Source: Oscillospiraceae bacterium (GTDB taxonomy: Bacteria; Bacillota; Clostridia; Oscillospirales; Oscillospiraceae). Taken from it: a DNA stretch of 36,295 bases. Positions 16,445 to 24,634 of this stretch are shown here, piece by piece. Where the stretch lies: contig JAISIK010000044.1 in assembly GCA_031262065.1 (NCBI GenBank), positions 1 through 36,295 on the forward strand. The letters run 5' to 3'. Below the pieces are notes generated by a model that saw only the letters and a list, made by a program, of their open reading frames with translations, was not told where the DNA came from and ran no database searches. The translations under genes and the position numbers were made by a program. Position 1 is the first letter of the stretch, and every line of letters begins with the position of its first letter.

Positions 16445-17185
16445 CTATTCCGGCACGTACGGAAAAACATCCATATATCTGCACTTAAACAGGTTCATTT
16501 CGTGAAGGTGGTCGATTCTTGCGCGGATTGCGTTATTTTCGCAGACGCCTTCGCGGATATAGCGGTCTAACACGTCATAACTAAAGCCCAGTTTTTCCTC
16601 ATCCGTCTGCCCGCAGAGCCCGTCAATCGGCACTTTTTCAATCAACACCTCCGGCAGTCCCAAGTGTCTGCCGATTGCCTTCGTCTCCTGCACTGTGAGC
16701 ATGGACAGCGGGCTGAAATCTCCGGCGTTATCGCCGTAACGGGTGGAATAGCCCACCCAATCTTCGGACAAATTACAGGTATTGGCGACGCGTCCGTTTC
16801 TGCTTTGCGCAACGGCATACAGCGTTGCCATACGAATGCGCGGGGCAAGATTGATCGTGGTCGCTTCGCTCAATTCGCCGATTGCGGACGCCACAGCGCC
16901 CAGCGCCCCGCTGTATGCCTGCGCAATATTGACGGTGTAATGCGCAATATGCAGGTGAGAAACCAAAAGCTCCGACATATCGATATCGCTCTGCACGCCG
17001 TTGGGCATCAAAACGCCGATAACGCGCTCGCGCCCCAGCGCTGCGACGCACAGCGCAGCGACCGTGGAGCTGTCTTTCCCGCCGGAAATGCCGACAATAG
17101 CATTGCAGTCCTTCCCGTTTTTCTCAAACCAATCGCGAATCCAAGCAATCAGTGCCTCTGTTACATGTGTGACAGGAAAACTCAT
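16445..17185 (-). CDS. nadE: ammonia-dependent NAD+ synthetase
   Basis: A 246-residue enzyme of the adenine-nucleotide alpha-hydrolase fold, the short NH3-dependent form without a glutaminase domain. GISGGKDSSTVAAL is the ATP pyrophosphatase P-loop. TCNLSEDWVGYSTRYGD and the following FSPLSMLTVQE form the deamido-NAD and adenylate site. It makes NAD+ from nicotinate adenine dinucleotide. The ATG at 17185 is preferred to one at 17212 because GGAGAGGG lies 7-8 bases upstream of it. It is divergent from pfkA. Confidence 0.95.
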   Translation of the reverse strand: MSFPVTHVTEALIAWIRDWFEKNGKDCNAIVGISGGKDSSTVAALCVAALGRERVIGVLMPNGVQSDIDMSELLVSHLHIAHYTVNIAQAYSGALGAVASAIGELSEATTINLAPRIRMATLYAVAQSRNGRVANTCNLSEDWVGYSTRYGDNAGDFSPLSMLTVQETKAIGRHLGLPEVLIEKVPIDGLCGQTDEEKLGFSYDVLDRYIREGVCENNAIRARIDHLHEMNLFKCRYMDVFPYVPE

Positions 17186-17212
17186 TTTTCGCCCTCTCCC
17201 CTCTTTGCGCAT

Positions 17213-17241
17213 AGTATACCACAGGCTGTTTGCTTTTTCTA
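17213..17241 (-). promoter_or_regulatory. possible nadE promoter
   Basis: On the minus strand a good -10 (TATACT, 17218-17213) has a poor -35 (TAGAAA, 17241-17236) at 17 bases. Confidence 0.4.
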
Positions 17242-17250
17242 CGATTCGTA

Positions 17251-17279
17251 TTTACTTTTCTTGGCAAACGAGCTACAAT
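17251..17279 (+). promoter_or_regulatory. pfkA promoter
   Basis: TTTACT (17251-17256), 17 bases, TACAAT (17274-17279). The start codon of pfkA follows 33 bases later. Confidence 0.6.
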
Positions 17280-17311
17280 ATAGCGAAAGAATTGAAACGC
17301 GAGGTATGATT

Positions 17312-18289
17312 ATGGAAAATGCAGTTAGAAGAATCGGCGTTCTCACCAGCGGGGGCGATGCGCCGGGTATGAATGCCGCAGTGCGATCTGTGGTACGCGC
17401 TGCGGTATACCGCGGCATAGAAGTGGTCGGCATTCGCAGAGGTTGGAACGGGCTGATCAACGGAGATATTCTCAAGCTCACAGAAAAGAGCGTTGCGCAT
17501 ATCATCGACCGCGGCGGCACAATCCTCTATACCGCCAGAAGCGAAGAGTTTATGACCAAAGAGGGGCAGCAAAAGGCTGTGAACACCTGCAAGCTCCTTG
17601 GTCTGGAAGGCATTGTGGCAATCGGCGGCGACGGCACGTTCCGCGGTGCGCTGGAGCTTTCGAAGTTCGGCATCTCCGTCGTCGGCATTCCGGGTACGAT
17701 TGATAACGACATCGCCTGCACGAACTATTGCATCGGCTTTGACACCGCAGCGAATACCGCCATTTCCTGCATCGATAAGCTGCGCGATACCATGCAGTCG
17801 CATGAGCGCTGCTCGGTTGTGGAGGTCATGGGCAGAAATGCCGGGCACTTGGCGCTCTATGTCGGGCTTGCAACCGGCGCAACGGCGGTGCTTGTGCCGG
17901 AATGTAAGGACACATTCGACATCGAAATTATTGACAAAATCCGCAATGCGCGTGTGAACGGCATTACGCATTATATGGTCGTAGTGGCGGAGGGTGCGGG
18001 CAGCGCACTCGACGTTGCAAAACGCATCAAGGATGAAATTGCGCTCGACCCGCGCGTGACGGTGCTTGGGCATATCCAGCGCGGCGGCACGCCCTCCGCC
18101 CGCGATCGCGTAACCGCGACCCGCATGGGCTATCGCGCCGTAGATATTCTCGCGAATGGGCGAACGAACCGCGTTGTCTGCCTGTGTGACGGCGTGATGA
18201 CCGATATTGATATTGAAGAGGGCTTAAAACTGACAAAAGGAATCGACAAAGAAGAATGGACGGTTCTTGAGGCGATGACCGGGCGATAA
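17312..18289 (+). CDS. pfkA: ATP-dependent 6-phosphofructokinase
   Basis: A 325-residue glycolytic enzyme that phosphorylates fructose 6-phosphate to the 1,6-bisphosphate. Motifs: GVLTSGGDAPGMNAAVR (ATP site), AIGGDGTFRGA (GGDGT, with the Gly-Asp-Gly of ATP-dependent enzymes), PGTIDNDIACT (catalytic Asp), EVMGRNAGHLAL (Met-Gly-Arg substrate site) and LGHIQRGGTPSARDR. Length fits the bacterial tetrameric enzyme (about 320). Two in-frame ATGs stand at 17306 and 17312; the second is chosen because GAGG at 17301-17304 is too close to the first. A strong palindromic terminator follows. Confidence 0.97.
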   Translation: MENAVRRIGVLTSGGDAPGMNAAVRSVVRAAVYRGIEVVGIRRGWNGLINGDILKLTEKSVAHIIDRGGTILYTARSEEFMTKEGQQKAVNTCKLLGLEGIVAIGGDGTFRGALELSKFGISVVGIPGTIDNDIACTNYCIGFDTAANTAISCIDKLRDTMQSHERCSVVEVMGRNAGHLALYVGLATGATAVLVPECKDTFDIEIIDKIRNARVNGITHYMVVVAEGAGSALDVAKRIKDEIALDPRVTVLGHIQRGGTPSARDRVTATRMGYRAVDILANGRTNRVVCLCDGVMTDIDIEEGLKLTKGIDKEEWTVLEAMTGR

Positions 18290-18293
18290 TAGC

Positions 18294-18328
18294 GTGGGGC
18301 GCAGCAGCTGCTGCGCCCCGCATTTTTA
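18294..18328 (+). terminator. pfkA terminator
   Basis: A perfect 12-bp palindromic stem (18296-18307 and 18308-18319), extended by a wobble and a G-C pair, then ATTTTT. The minus-strand gene that converges on it ends at 18326. Confidence 0.85.
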
Positions 18329-19306
18329 CAGTTGACCCATCGTTCGTATGAGGATCTCGCTAACCTTGCTATACGCCGCATCTTGGATGCGCTTTGGCTG
18401 GTCTTCGAAGAATTCCAAAACAGGCTCGTTCTTTTTGATATTCCAGATGCCCGCAATTTGCCCGTTTACGGCAATGGTCGGCAGGCAGATGCCCGATTTC
18501 AAAATGACCGCCTTTTTGTATTGCGCAGGCAGGAGGATGCTGCGATCCACATAGGAAACGATCAGCGGATCAAAGCCGGAAAGTAGCGTTAACTCCGGAA
18601 TTTCTCCCATTTGCGCCGATTCCCCAACGAAATAGTACGTTTCTCCGTTGTATTCGAGGCGAGAATACTCGTCCATATTCCGCGCAAGCAGTTCCCTCTT
18701 GCGCGCATTCCACAGCCCGAAAAACCACGCGGCATCCGAAAGCGTCGCAGGTCCGTAAACTGCAAAGAATTTGCGAAGAAGCAGCGGCAAGGTTTCGTCC
18801 GCGCTTTGCGTCGGCTCTGCCGCGATTAAATCAAAATCGCGGCTGGTCATATTGCGAAATGCCACTCTCCCCTGCTTTGCCAAGGGGTAAAACACGCCGC
18901 CCCATGGAGAAAACGCCTCTGCAATGACGCGCTCGTCGTACTCGAAGGCGAAGATTTTGCGCATTTCCGCGCGGGAATAGACGCCGTCTTCCATCAAAAG
19001 AAGAACTTTTTCTGCAATTTCCGTATACGCCTCGCCGACCTTCCCGGGGTGCAGGGAAAGAAGCAGCGGCAAATCCTCGTAAACAACGCCGTGAAGCGTG
19101 CCGCGATAGAGCCACGTTTTCGTCAGCGCGGTTTTCCAGCCGCGCAAATCCGCACCGCGAATCAGCGCGGAGAAGGCTACGTTGCGGTGAAACCAGCAGT
19201 GCAGACCCAAAAGTTCATGGGAAAGCTGCTCGATATTCTCGCATTTTCGCGACAAATATAGGCCGTGCATTCTCTGCCGCGCGATTCGCTCCGCAGTTTT
19301 ATCCAT
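18326..19306 (-). CDS. winged-helix DNA-binding protein of the AlkZ/YcaQ (HTH_42) family
   Basis: A 326-residue protein with the tandem winged-helix pattern of the AlkZ-like DNA glycosylase superfamily: an N-terminal ELLGLHCWFHRNVAFSAL segment, TWLYRGTLHGV, LLSGFDPLIVSYVDR, and the family end ILKSGICLPTIAVNGQIAGIW. AlkZ and YcaQ use a Gln-x-Gln or Gln-x-Asp motif after GL in the first segment; here the residues are His36-Cys37-Trp38, so the known catalytic pair is missing. It may be a non-catalytic DNA-binding relative or use another residue. The ATG at 19306 overlaps the tyrS stop by 8 bases, so it is probably translated from the tyrS transcript. A DNA repair role is family-based inference. 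Confidence 0.8.
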   Translation of the reverse strand: MDKTAERIARQRMHGLYLSRKCENIEQLSHELLGLHCWFHRNVAFSALIRGADLRGWKTALTKTWLYRGTLHGVVYEDLPLLLSLHPGKVGEAYTEIAEKVLLLMEDGVYSRAEMRKIFAFEYDERVIAEAFSPWGGVFYPLAKQGRVAFRNMTSRDFDLIAAEPTQSADETLPLLLRKFFAVYGPATLSDAAWFFGLWNARKRELLARNMDEYSRLEYNGETYYFVGESAQMGEIPELTLLSGFDPLIVSYVDRSILLPAQYKKAVILKSGICLPTIAVNGQIAGIWNIKKNEPVLEFFEDQPKRIQDAAYSKVSEILIRTMGQL

Positions 19307-20525
19307 CAAGAAGCGCCTTGTGGAAGACTTTCTTGCCCTTGCGGATTTTCACGCCGTCTTGCAACTGCGCCTGCGTGAAGACTGCATCGACAGCCTCCAC
19401 CTTCTCGTCGTTGGCGAACACGCCGCCCTGCTGCACAAGGCGTCTTGCCTCAGATTTGCTGGGCGCGAGCTTGCAGGCGAGCATCAAATCCAAAATGCTT
19501 ATCTTCCCGTCTGTGAGCTGCTCTGCAAGCAAGTGCGTGGTGGGCATATTTTCGTCCGAACCGCCGCCGGCAAACAGCGCCCGCGCTGCGGCGCGCGCCT
19601 TGTCTGCTTCCTCCTGCCCGTGAATGAGCGTTGTCAGCTCAAGCGCCAGGATTTCCTTCGCTTCATTAAGGCGGCTTCCCTCCCAGCTGTCCATTTGGTC
19701 AATCTGCTCTAGCGGCAGGAAGGTCAGCATGCGGATGCATTTGAGCACATCGGCATCGGCGATATTTCTCCAATACTGGAAGAAGTCAAAGGGTGAGGTT
19801 TTCTCCGGGTCGAGCCAGACTGCGCCCTTGGCAGTTTTGCCCATCTTGTTGCCTTCGGCGTTTAGCAGCAGCGTGATGGTCATCGCATGTGCATCCTTGC
19901 CGAGCTTGCGGCGAATCAGCTCCGTGCCGCCGAGCATATTACTCCACTGGTCGTTGCCGCCGAACTGCATGTTGCAGCCGTATTCTTTGAACAGGTAGTA
20001 GAAATCGTAAGACTGCATAATCATGTAGTTAAACTCCATGAAGCTCAGCCCTTTTTCCATCCGCTGCTTGTAGCACTCCGCGCGGAGCATATTGTTGACA
20101 GAGAAGCAGCATCCCACCTCGCGCAGAAGCTCTACATAGTTCAAATCAAGCAGCCACGCGGCATTATTCAGCATCTGCGCTTTTCCCTCGCCGAACTCGA
20201 TAAAGCGCTCCATCTGCTTCTTGAAGCAGGCACAGTTGTGAGAAATGGTCTCTGCAGTCATCATCGAGCGCATATCCGAGCGCCCGGAAGGGTCGCCGAT
20301 CATCGCAGTGCCGCCGCCGATGAGGGCGATGGGACGATTGCCCGCCATTTGCAGGCGCTTCATCAGGCACAGCGCCATAAAATGCCCCACGTGCAGGGAG
20401 TCGGCAGTCGGGTCAAAGCCGATATAGAAGGTAGCCTTGCCGTTGTTCACCATTTTGCGGATCTCTTCTTCGTTGGTTACCTGCGCGATAAGCCCGCGGG
20501 CAACCAGTTCTTCATAAACATTCAT
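19299..20525 (-). CDS. tyrS: tyrosyl-tRNA synthetase
   Basis: A 408-residue class I synthetase that charges tRNA-Tyr. HVGHFMAL is the HIGH motif; KMGKTAKGAVW is the KMSKS loop in a K-M-G-K-T form. IALIGGGTAMIGDPSGR and QFGGNDQWSNMLGG form the tyrosine and adenylate site. An S4 RNA-binding domain fills about the last 65 residues (LAPSKSEARRLVQQGGV). The start at 20525 has GGAGGAACG directly upstream; the longer in-frame start lies inside the leader terminator and is rejected. A T-box leader with a tyrosine specifier controls it. Confidence 0.97.
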   Translation of the reverse strand: MNVYEELVARGLIAQVTNEEEIRKMVNNGKATFYIGFDPTADSLHVGHFMALCLMKRLQMAGNRPIALIGGGTAMIGDPSGRSDMRSMMTAETISHNCACFKKQMERFIEFGEGKAQMLNNAAWLLDLNYVELLREVGCCFSVNNMLRAECYKQRMEKGLSFMEFNYMIMQSYDFYYLFKEYGCNMQFGGNDQWSNMLGGTELIRRKLGKDAHAMTITLLLNAEGNKMGKTAKGAVWLDPEKTSPFDFFQYWRNIADADVLKCIRMLTFLPLEQIDQMDSWEGSRLNEAKEILALELTTLIHGQEEADKARAAARALFAGGGSDENMPTTHLLAEQLTDGKISILDLMLACKLAPSKSEARRLVQQGGVFANDEKVEAVDAVFTQAQLQDGVKIRKGKKVFHKALLDG

Positions 20526-20546
20526 TTTCGTTCCTCCAAAAGCATT

Positions 20547-20809
20547 CGCCCTCTGCCCCATTTGGGACAGAGGGCGTAAAATTACGCGGTTCCACCTCTG
20601 ATTGCGGCGACCTCGCGGTCAGCCGCCTCGTGGAGTGCCTAGCACTCACGCGCTGTAACGGGCGCTGCCGTTTTTCCCTACGCAGCCATACGGCGTTCGG
20701 GAAAACCGCTCCGGGATGTATTTCCCCAAGCTCCTCTGCCGCCTTCCAGCACCGGCGGCTCTCTTTGAGAGGTTTTCTTCGGGTACTTCTTCCCATCCAT
20801 GCGTTTATT
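20547..20809 (-). promoter_or_regulatory. tyrosine T-box leader of tyrS
   Basis: On the minus strand the conserved T-box AGAGGTGGAACCGCG lies at 20599-20585, followed by a terminator with arms at 20547-20555 and 20568-20576. Upstream, a long Stem I region has a GAAGTACCC segment on its 5' side and AAATACATCC on its 3' side, giving UAC (20720-20718), a tyrosine codon, as specifier. Uncharged tRNA-Tyr should pair with UAC and with UGGA in the T-box and prevent termination. The specifier agrees with the downstream gene. Confidence 0.93.
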
Positions 20810-20815
20810 GGCATC

Positions 20816-20844
20816 ATCGTAGCAGATTGCGCCGACAATGTCAA
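20816..20844 (-). promoter_or_regulatory. tyrS promoter
   Basis: TTGACA (20844-20839), 17 bases, TACGAT (20821-20816) on the minus strand. The -35 box overlaps the recN stop codon (20843-20841). Confidence 0.75.
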
Positions 20845-22493
20845 GTATTTTGCATCATTTCAGCCGCGCTTTGCAGCGTGGTTTGGGTGATATTTGCCCC
20901 GCCGATAATACGCGCAAGCTCCTGCTTGCGCCCTTCGTGGTCTAAGGGGCTTACGGTGGTGAACGTGCGCCCGCCCCGCTCGGACTTCGCAATTAAAAAA
21001 TGGGAGTGCGCCAGCGCGGCAATCTGCGGCAGATGTGTTACGCAAAGAACCTGCTTGTTTTCCGACACGCTGCGCAGCTTCTGCGCAACACGAAGGGCTG
21101 CTCTGCCGGAAACGCCGCTGTCGACCTCGTCGAAAACCAGCGTCGGCACATGATCGCGCTGCGCCAAAACGTTTTTCAGCGCAAGCATAATGCGTGCCAG
21201 CTCGCCGCCTGATGCGACTTTGTTCAGCGGTTTTAACGCCTCGCCCAAGTTCGCAGACATATAGAAGGCAACGGAATCTGCGCCAATCGGCGTCAGCTCT
21301 GTCTCACTGAATTCACAGGAAAAGTGCACCCGCGCCATATCCAACTGCGACAATTCCGCAAGCACACGCTTTGTCAGCTGTTCTGCTGCCTGTTTGCGCG
21401 ATTCGTGAAGACGCGCTGCATCATTGCGGGCATCGTTTTCCGCTTTGCGCAGGGATTCCTCCAGCTGCGCCATGTGCTCTTCTGCGAAAGTGATAGCGTC
21501 GAGTTCCTTCTGCGCGGAATCCAAATAGGCAAGAATATCCGCGCAGGTTGCGCCGTATTTTCGGCGGAGTTTTTGGATTGTGTGCAGCCGCTCCTCGATT
21601 TGCTCTAGCTCATCCGCGCTGTAAGACATTTGATAAATGCGATCGCGCAGCTGCTCGCTCACATCCTGCGCGCGGTACATAAGGTCGGAAACGCTTTCGC
21701 TGAGCGGCGCAAGCGTTTCGTCAAAGCGCAGCAGTCGGGCAATCGCACGCTGCGCCTGCGTTAAGAGGGCGGCAGCGCCTGCCTGCTCGTCGTCGCCGTC
21801 CATGCTCTGCACTGCGTCGTGCAGACCGTCGGAGAGCTTTTCGGCGTTTTGCAGCAGCTTGCGGCGAGATTCCAAATTTTCGTCCTCACCTGCGCGCAAG
21901 TTTGCGGCAGTAATTTCGTCAATTTGGTATTTGAGCGTCTCCATGCGCCGCAGTTTTTCGCCCTCGTCCATCGCAGCGCCCGCAATCTCGCGCTTGATCT
22001 GCTGCATGGCGCGGTACTTTTCCGCATACTGCGCAAGAAGCGCCTCGTTGCAGGCGAAATTGTCCAAAAAAGTAATGTGATAGTTCTCGTCGAAGAGGGC
22101 TGCGGAGTCGTGCTGCCCGTGGATGTTGATCAGCTGGATACCCAGCCGCTTCAAAACGCCGACCGTGACCGCCACGCCGTTTACATGGCAAATATTCTTG
22201 CCGTCGAGGTGAATCTCCCGCAAAATCGAAAAATCCTCCTCGTAAGGCACGGCGTTCTCCTCAAACCACGGCAGCTTCGGCACTTGCTCGAAGATTGCCC
22301 GCACAACGGCTTTGTTCGTGCCGGTGCGAATCATGTCGCGGTAGGCGCGTTCGCCCAAAATGGCGGAAATCGCGTCAATGACAATGGATTTGCCCGCGCC
22401 GGTTTCGCCTGTTAAAACATTGAAACCCGGCTCAAACAGAATATCCGCCTGCTCAATGACGGCGATATTTTCAATGTGCAGCAGACGAAGCAT
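20841..22493 (-). CDS. recN: DNA repair protein RecN
   Basis: A 550-residue SMC-like ATPase of double-strand-break repair. Walker A GETGAGKS is at residues 29-36; a long coiled-coil middle (about 150-370, rich in Glu, Gln, Arg and Leu) separates it from the C-terminal head with KVASGGELARIMLAL (signature) and LVFDEVDSGVSG (Walker B and D-loop). Length matches the family (about 550-570). The ATG at 22493 is chosen over a longer frame because MLRLLHIENIAVIE is the family N-terminus and GAGGGGAG precedes it. It follows argR by 14 bases. Confidence 0.97.
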   Translation of the reverse strand: MLRLLHIENIAVIEQADILFEPGFNVLTGETGAGKSIVIDAISAILGERAYRDMIRTGTNKAVVRAIFEQVPKLPWFEENAVPYEEDFSILREIHLDGKNICHVNGVAVTVGVLKRLGIQLINIHGQHDSAALFDENYHITFLDNFACNEALLAQYAEKYRAMQQIKREIAGAAMDEGEKLRRMETLKYQIDEITAANLRAGEDENLESRRKLLQNAEKLSDGLHDAVQSMDGDDEQAGAAALLTQAQRAIARLLRFDETLAPLSESVSDLMYRAQDVSEQLRDRIYQMSYSADELEQIEERLHTIQKLRRKYGATCADILAYLDSAQKELDAITFAEEHMAQLEESLRKAENDARNDAARLHESRKQAAEQLTKRVLAELSQLDMARVHFSCEFSETELTPIGADSVAFYMSANLGEALKPLNKVASGGELARIMLALKNVLAQRDHVPTLVFDEVDSGVSGRAALRVAQKLRSVSENKQVLCVTHLPQIAALAHSHFLIAKSERGGRTFTTVSPLDHEGRKQELARIIGGANITQTTLQSAAEMMQNT

Positions 22494-22507
22494 GGGCGAC
22501 TCCCCTC

Positions 22508-22960
22508 TTATTCGAGCATTTTTCGGATTTCTGCGCAGAAAGCGGCTGCGCTGTCGGCGTCGTGCATGATCACAAGCGTGGTGTCGTCGCCGGAAATTGT
22601 GCCGAGCACCGCGGGAATGCGCAGCGCGTCGAGATTTGCGCCCGCGGCAGCCGCAAGACCCGGCATGGTTTTGATAACGACCAGATTTTGCGCGTAGTCG
22701 AGGCTTGTCACGCATTCGCGGAAAATAATGCGGAAGCGAGCGTCGAATTTATCGGCTTCGCTTTTTCGCGGGATGTAATAGCGGTAGCCGCCGATGCCGT
22801 CAAGCGCCTTGACAACCTGCAGCTCCTTAATGTCGCGTGAAACGGTAGCCTGCGTGCATTTGTAGCCGCAGTCTAAAAGCTCTTGCAGCAATTGCTCCTG
22901 TGTTTCGATGCTCTTTTTCGTAATCAGTTCGACAATTTGCTTCTGGCGGTTCGTTTTCAT
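22508..22960 (-). CDS. argR: arginine repressor
   Basis: A 150-residue ArgR/AhrC regulator. The N-terminal winged helix carries TQATVSRDIKELQVVK, the recognition region; the C-terminal arginine-binding and oligomerisation domain includes GTISGDDTTLVIMHD with the Asp pair that contacts L-arginine. Length fits the family exactly. The linked arginine decarboxylase operon 13 kb away is not evidence of control. Lies 8 bases after nadK and 14 before recN, an order common in Firmicutes. Confidence 0.96.
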   Translation of the reverse strand: MKTNRQKQIVELITKKSIETQEQLLQELLDCGYKCTQATVSRDIKELQVVKALDGIGGYRYYIPRKSEADKFDARFRIIFRECVTSLDYAQNLVVIKTMPGLAAAAGANLDALRIPAVLGTISGDDTTLVIMHDADSAAAFCAEIRKMLE

Positions 22961-22968
22961 CCCTTCAC

Positions 22969-23826
22969 CTACTTTAGTTTATTATTGACAACTTCAAAGA
23001 AGCTGCGATTTGCCAAGCGCACAAGTTTGGTTGTGTGCGCTGATTTTCGCACCGTGATTCTGTCGCCTGCAGACAAGCGCAGACCGCGTCCGCCGTCCAC
23101 GCAGAGGAAGGCATTTTTCCTGCCGATGCGTCCGATATTGACAGTAATCGTCCGCGCGGACGAGGTGATTATTGCTTTGGTTCGCATATCGTGCGCACAA
23201 ATCGGCGTGACGATAATTGTATCCGCGCAAGGCTCAACAATCGGACCGCCTGCGGACATCGAATACGCGGTCGAGCCGGTCGGCGTGCAGACGACAAGCC
23301 CGTCGCCGCTGAAATCCATCATCTGCGCATCGTCGCAGAAAACTTCCATTTGCACCGTGCGGGCAACTGCGCCCTTTGCAATCACCGCGTCGTTGAGCGC
23401 AACCGCATCAAAAATCTGCTTGCCCTCATGCTCCGCCGCAACCTGCAGCATAATGCGTTCTTCAATGCTGTAATCATTCTCGGCAAGCCGCCGCAGCTGC
23501 TTCAGCTCGCCGCCCTCGAGTTCCGCCATAAACCCGACTGTGCCGATATTCACGCCCAGAACAGGAATCCCGGCGCGGGTGGCTGCTTTCGAGGCGTGCA
23601 GAATCGTGCCGTCGCCGCCGAAGCAGACCAAAAGATCGGCATCCTCCAGTTCCTCTTCCATGTCATAGCAGGGCACATTTTGCGGCAATGCAAAGTTCTT
23701 ATCCACATCGAATGCCAGGCAAATGCGCGTATCCATGCCCGCCTCGCGCAGAATTTTTTCTGCAAGGGTGACATACTTGAAATTCTTGTCCCGATAGGGA
23801 TTCGGGGTTAATACAATTTTCTTCAT
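22969..23826 (-). CDS. nadK: NAD kinase
   Basis: A 285-residue kinase that phosphorylates NAD+ to NADP+. LLVCFGGDGTILHASK holds the GGDGT motif with the catalytic Asp; GVNIGTVGFMAEL (family usually GxN.G.LGFL) and TPTGSTAYSMSAGGPI form the NAD site. The region downstream of the second motif is the usual beta-sandwich. Starts 4 bases after tlyA ends. Confidence 0.96.
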   Translation of the reverse strand: MKKIVLTPNPYRDKNFKYVTLAEKILREAGMDTRICLAFDVDKNFALPQNVPCYDMEEELEDADLLVCFGGDGTILHASKAATRAGIPVLGVNIGTVGFMAELEGGELKQLRRLAENDYSIEERIMLQVAAEHEGKQIFDAVALNDAVIAKGAVARTVQMEVFCDDAQMMDFSGDGLVVCTPTGSTAYSMSAGGPIVEPCADTIIVTPICAHDMRTKAIITSSARTITVNIGRIGRKNAFLCVDGGRGLRLSAGDRITVRKSAHTTKLVRLANRSFFEVVNNKLK

Positions 23827-23830
23827 TTCC

Positions 23831-24634
23831 TTATCCCTTCAGCGTTTCGTGCGCCAGTGCAACCAGCGCAGGAATATTCGGTCGGATGCAGCCGTCCGGC
23901 AAGAGGCTCAAATGCCCCAGAAACTCGATATTCCCCTCCGGCCCTTTGACTGGAGAGAAGGTCAGGTTTTTGATCGTCAAGCCCAGCTCCCGGGCAAGAT
24001 TTACAAAGGAATTCAGCACCATCTCGTGCACGTTTGCATCGCGGACGACGCCCTTTTTGCCCACATGCTCCTTGCCAGCCTCAAACTGCGGCTTAATCAG
24101 GCAGAGAATCTGCCCCGTGGGCTTGAGAAGCGCCTTGATGGCAGGAAGCACAATGCGCAGCGAGATGAAGGAAACATCAACCACGGACAAATCCAGCGGT
24201 TCACCGATTTGCGTGGGGGTTACATAGCGGATATTGGTGCGCTCCATGCACACCACGCGCGGGTCGGTGCGGATGCTCCAAGCAAGCTGCCCGTAGCCCA
24301 CATCAATGGCAAATACCTTCTTTGCGCCCTTTTGCAGCAGGCAATCGGTAAAGCCGCCCGTGGAAGCGCCGCTGTCGCTGCACACAAAGCCCGTCGGGTC
24401 AACGCCAAAATCCCGCAGCGCCTTTTCCAGCTTCAAGCCGCCGCGGCTGACATAGGGGCAGGCGTTTGCGCGTACCTCGATATTTGCGTCCTCGTCGGTC
24501 GGTGTGCCGGATTTTTCCGCCTTTTGCCCGTTGACATAGACCTCGCCGCTCATAATCAGCGCCTGCGCCTTTGAACGCGTGTCGCACAAGCCGCGCGAGA
24601 CCAAAAGGGTATCGAGCCGCTCTCTATGCTTCAC
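23831..24634 (-). CDS. tlyA: TlyA-type rRNA 2'-O-methyltransferase
   Basis: A 267-residue protein with an N-terminal S4 RNA-binding domain (ERLDTLLVSRGL, ALIMSGEVYVNG) and a Rossmann methyltransferase domain (VCSDSGASTGGFTDCLL, the SAM loop; SVVDVSFISLR with the catalytic-site Lys/Asp region). TlyA methylates ribosomal RNA cytidines at the 2'-hydroxyl. The GTG at 24634 is chosen because AGGAGG stands 9 bases upstream and the protein then has the usual length; it overlaps the dxs end by 11 bases. Confidence 0.93.
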   Translation of the reverse strand: MKHRERLDTLLVSRGLCDTRSKAQALIMSGEVYVNGQKAEKSGTPTDEDANIEVRANACPYVSRGGLKLEKALRDFGVDPTGFVCSDSGASTGGFTDCLLQKGAKKVFAIDVGYGQLAWSIRTDPRVVCMERTNIRYVTPTQIGEPLDLSVVDVSFISLRIVLPAIKALLKPTGQILCLIKPQFEAGKEHVGKKGVVRDANVHEMVLNSFVNLARELGLTIKNLTFSPVKGPEGNIEFLGHLSLLPDGCIRPNIPALVALAHETLKG

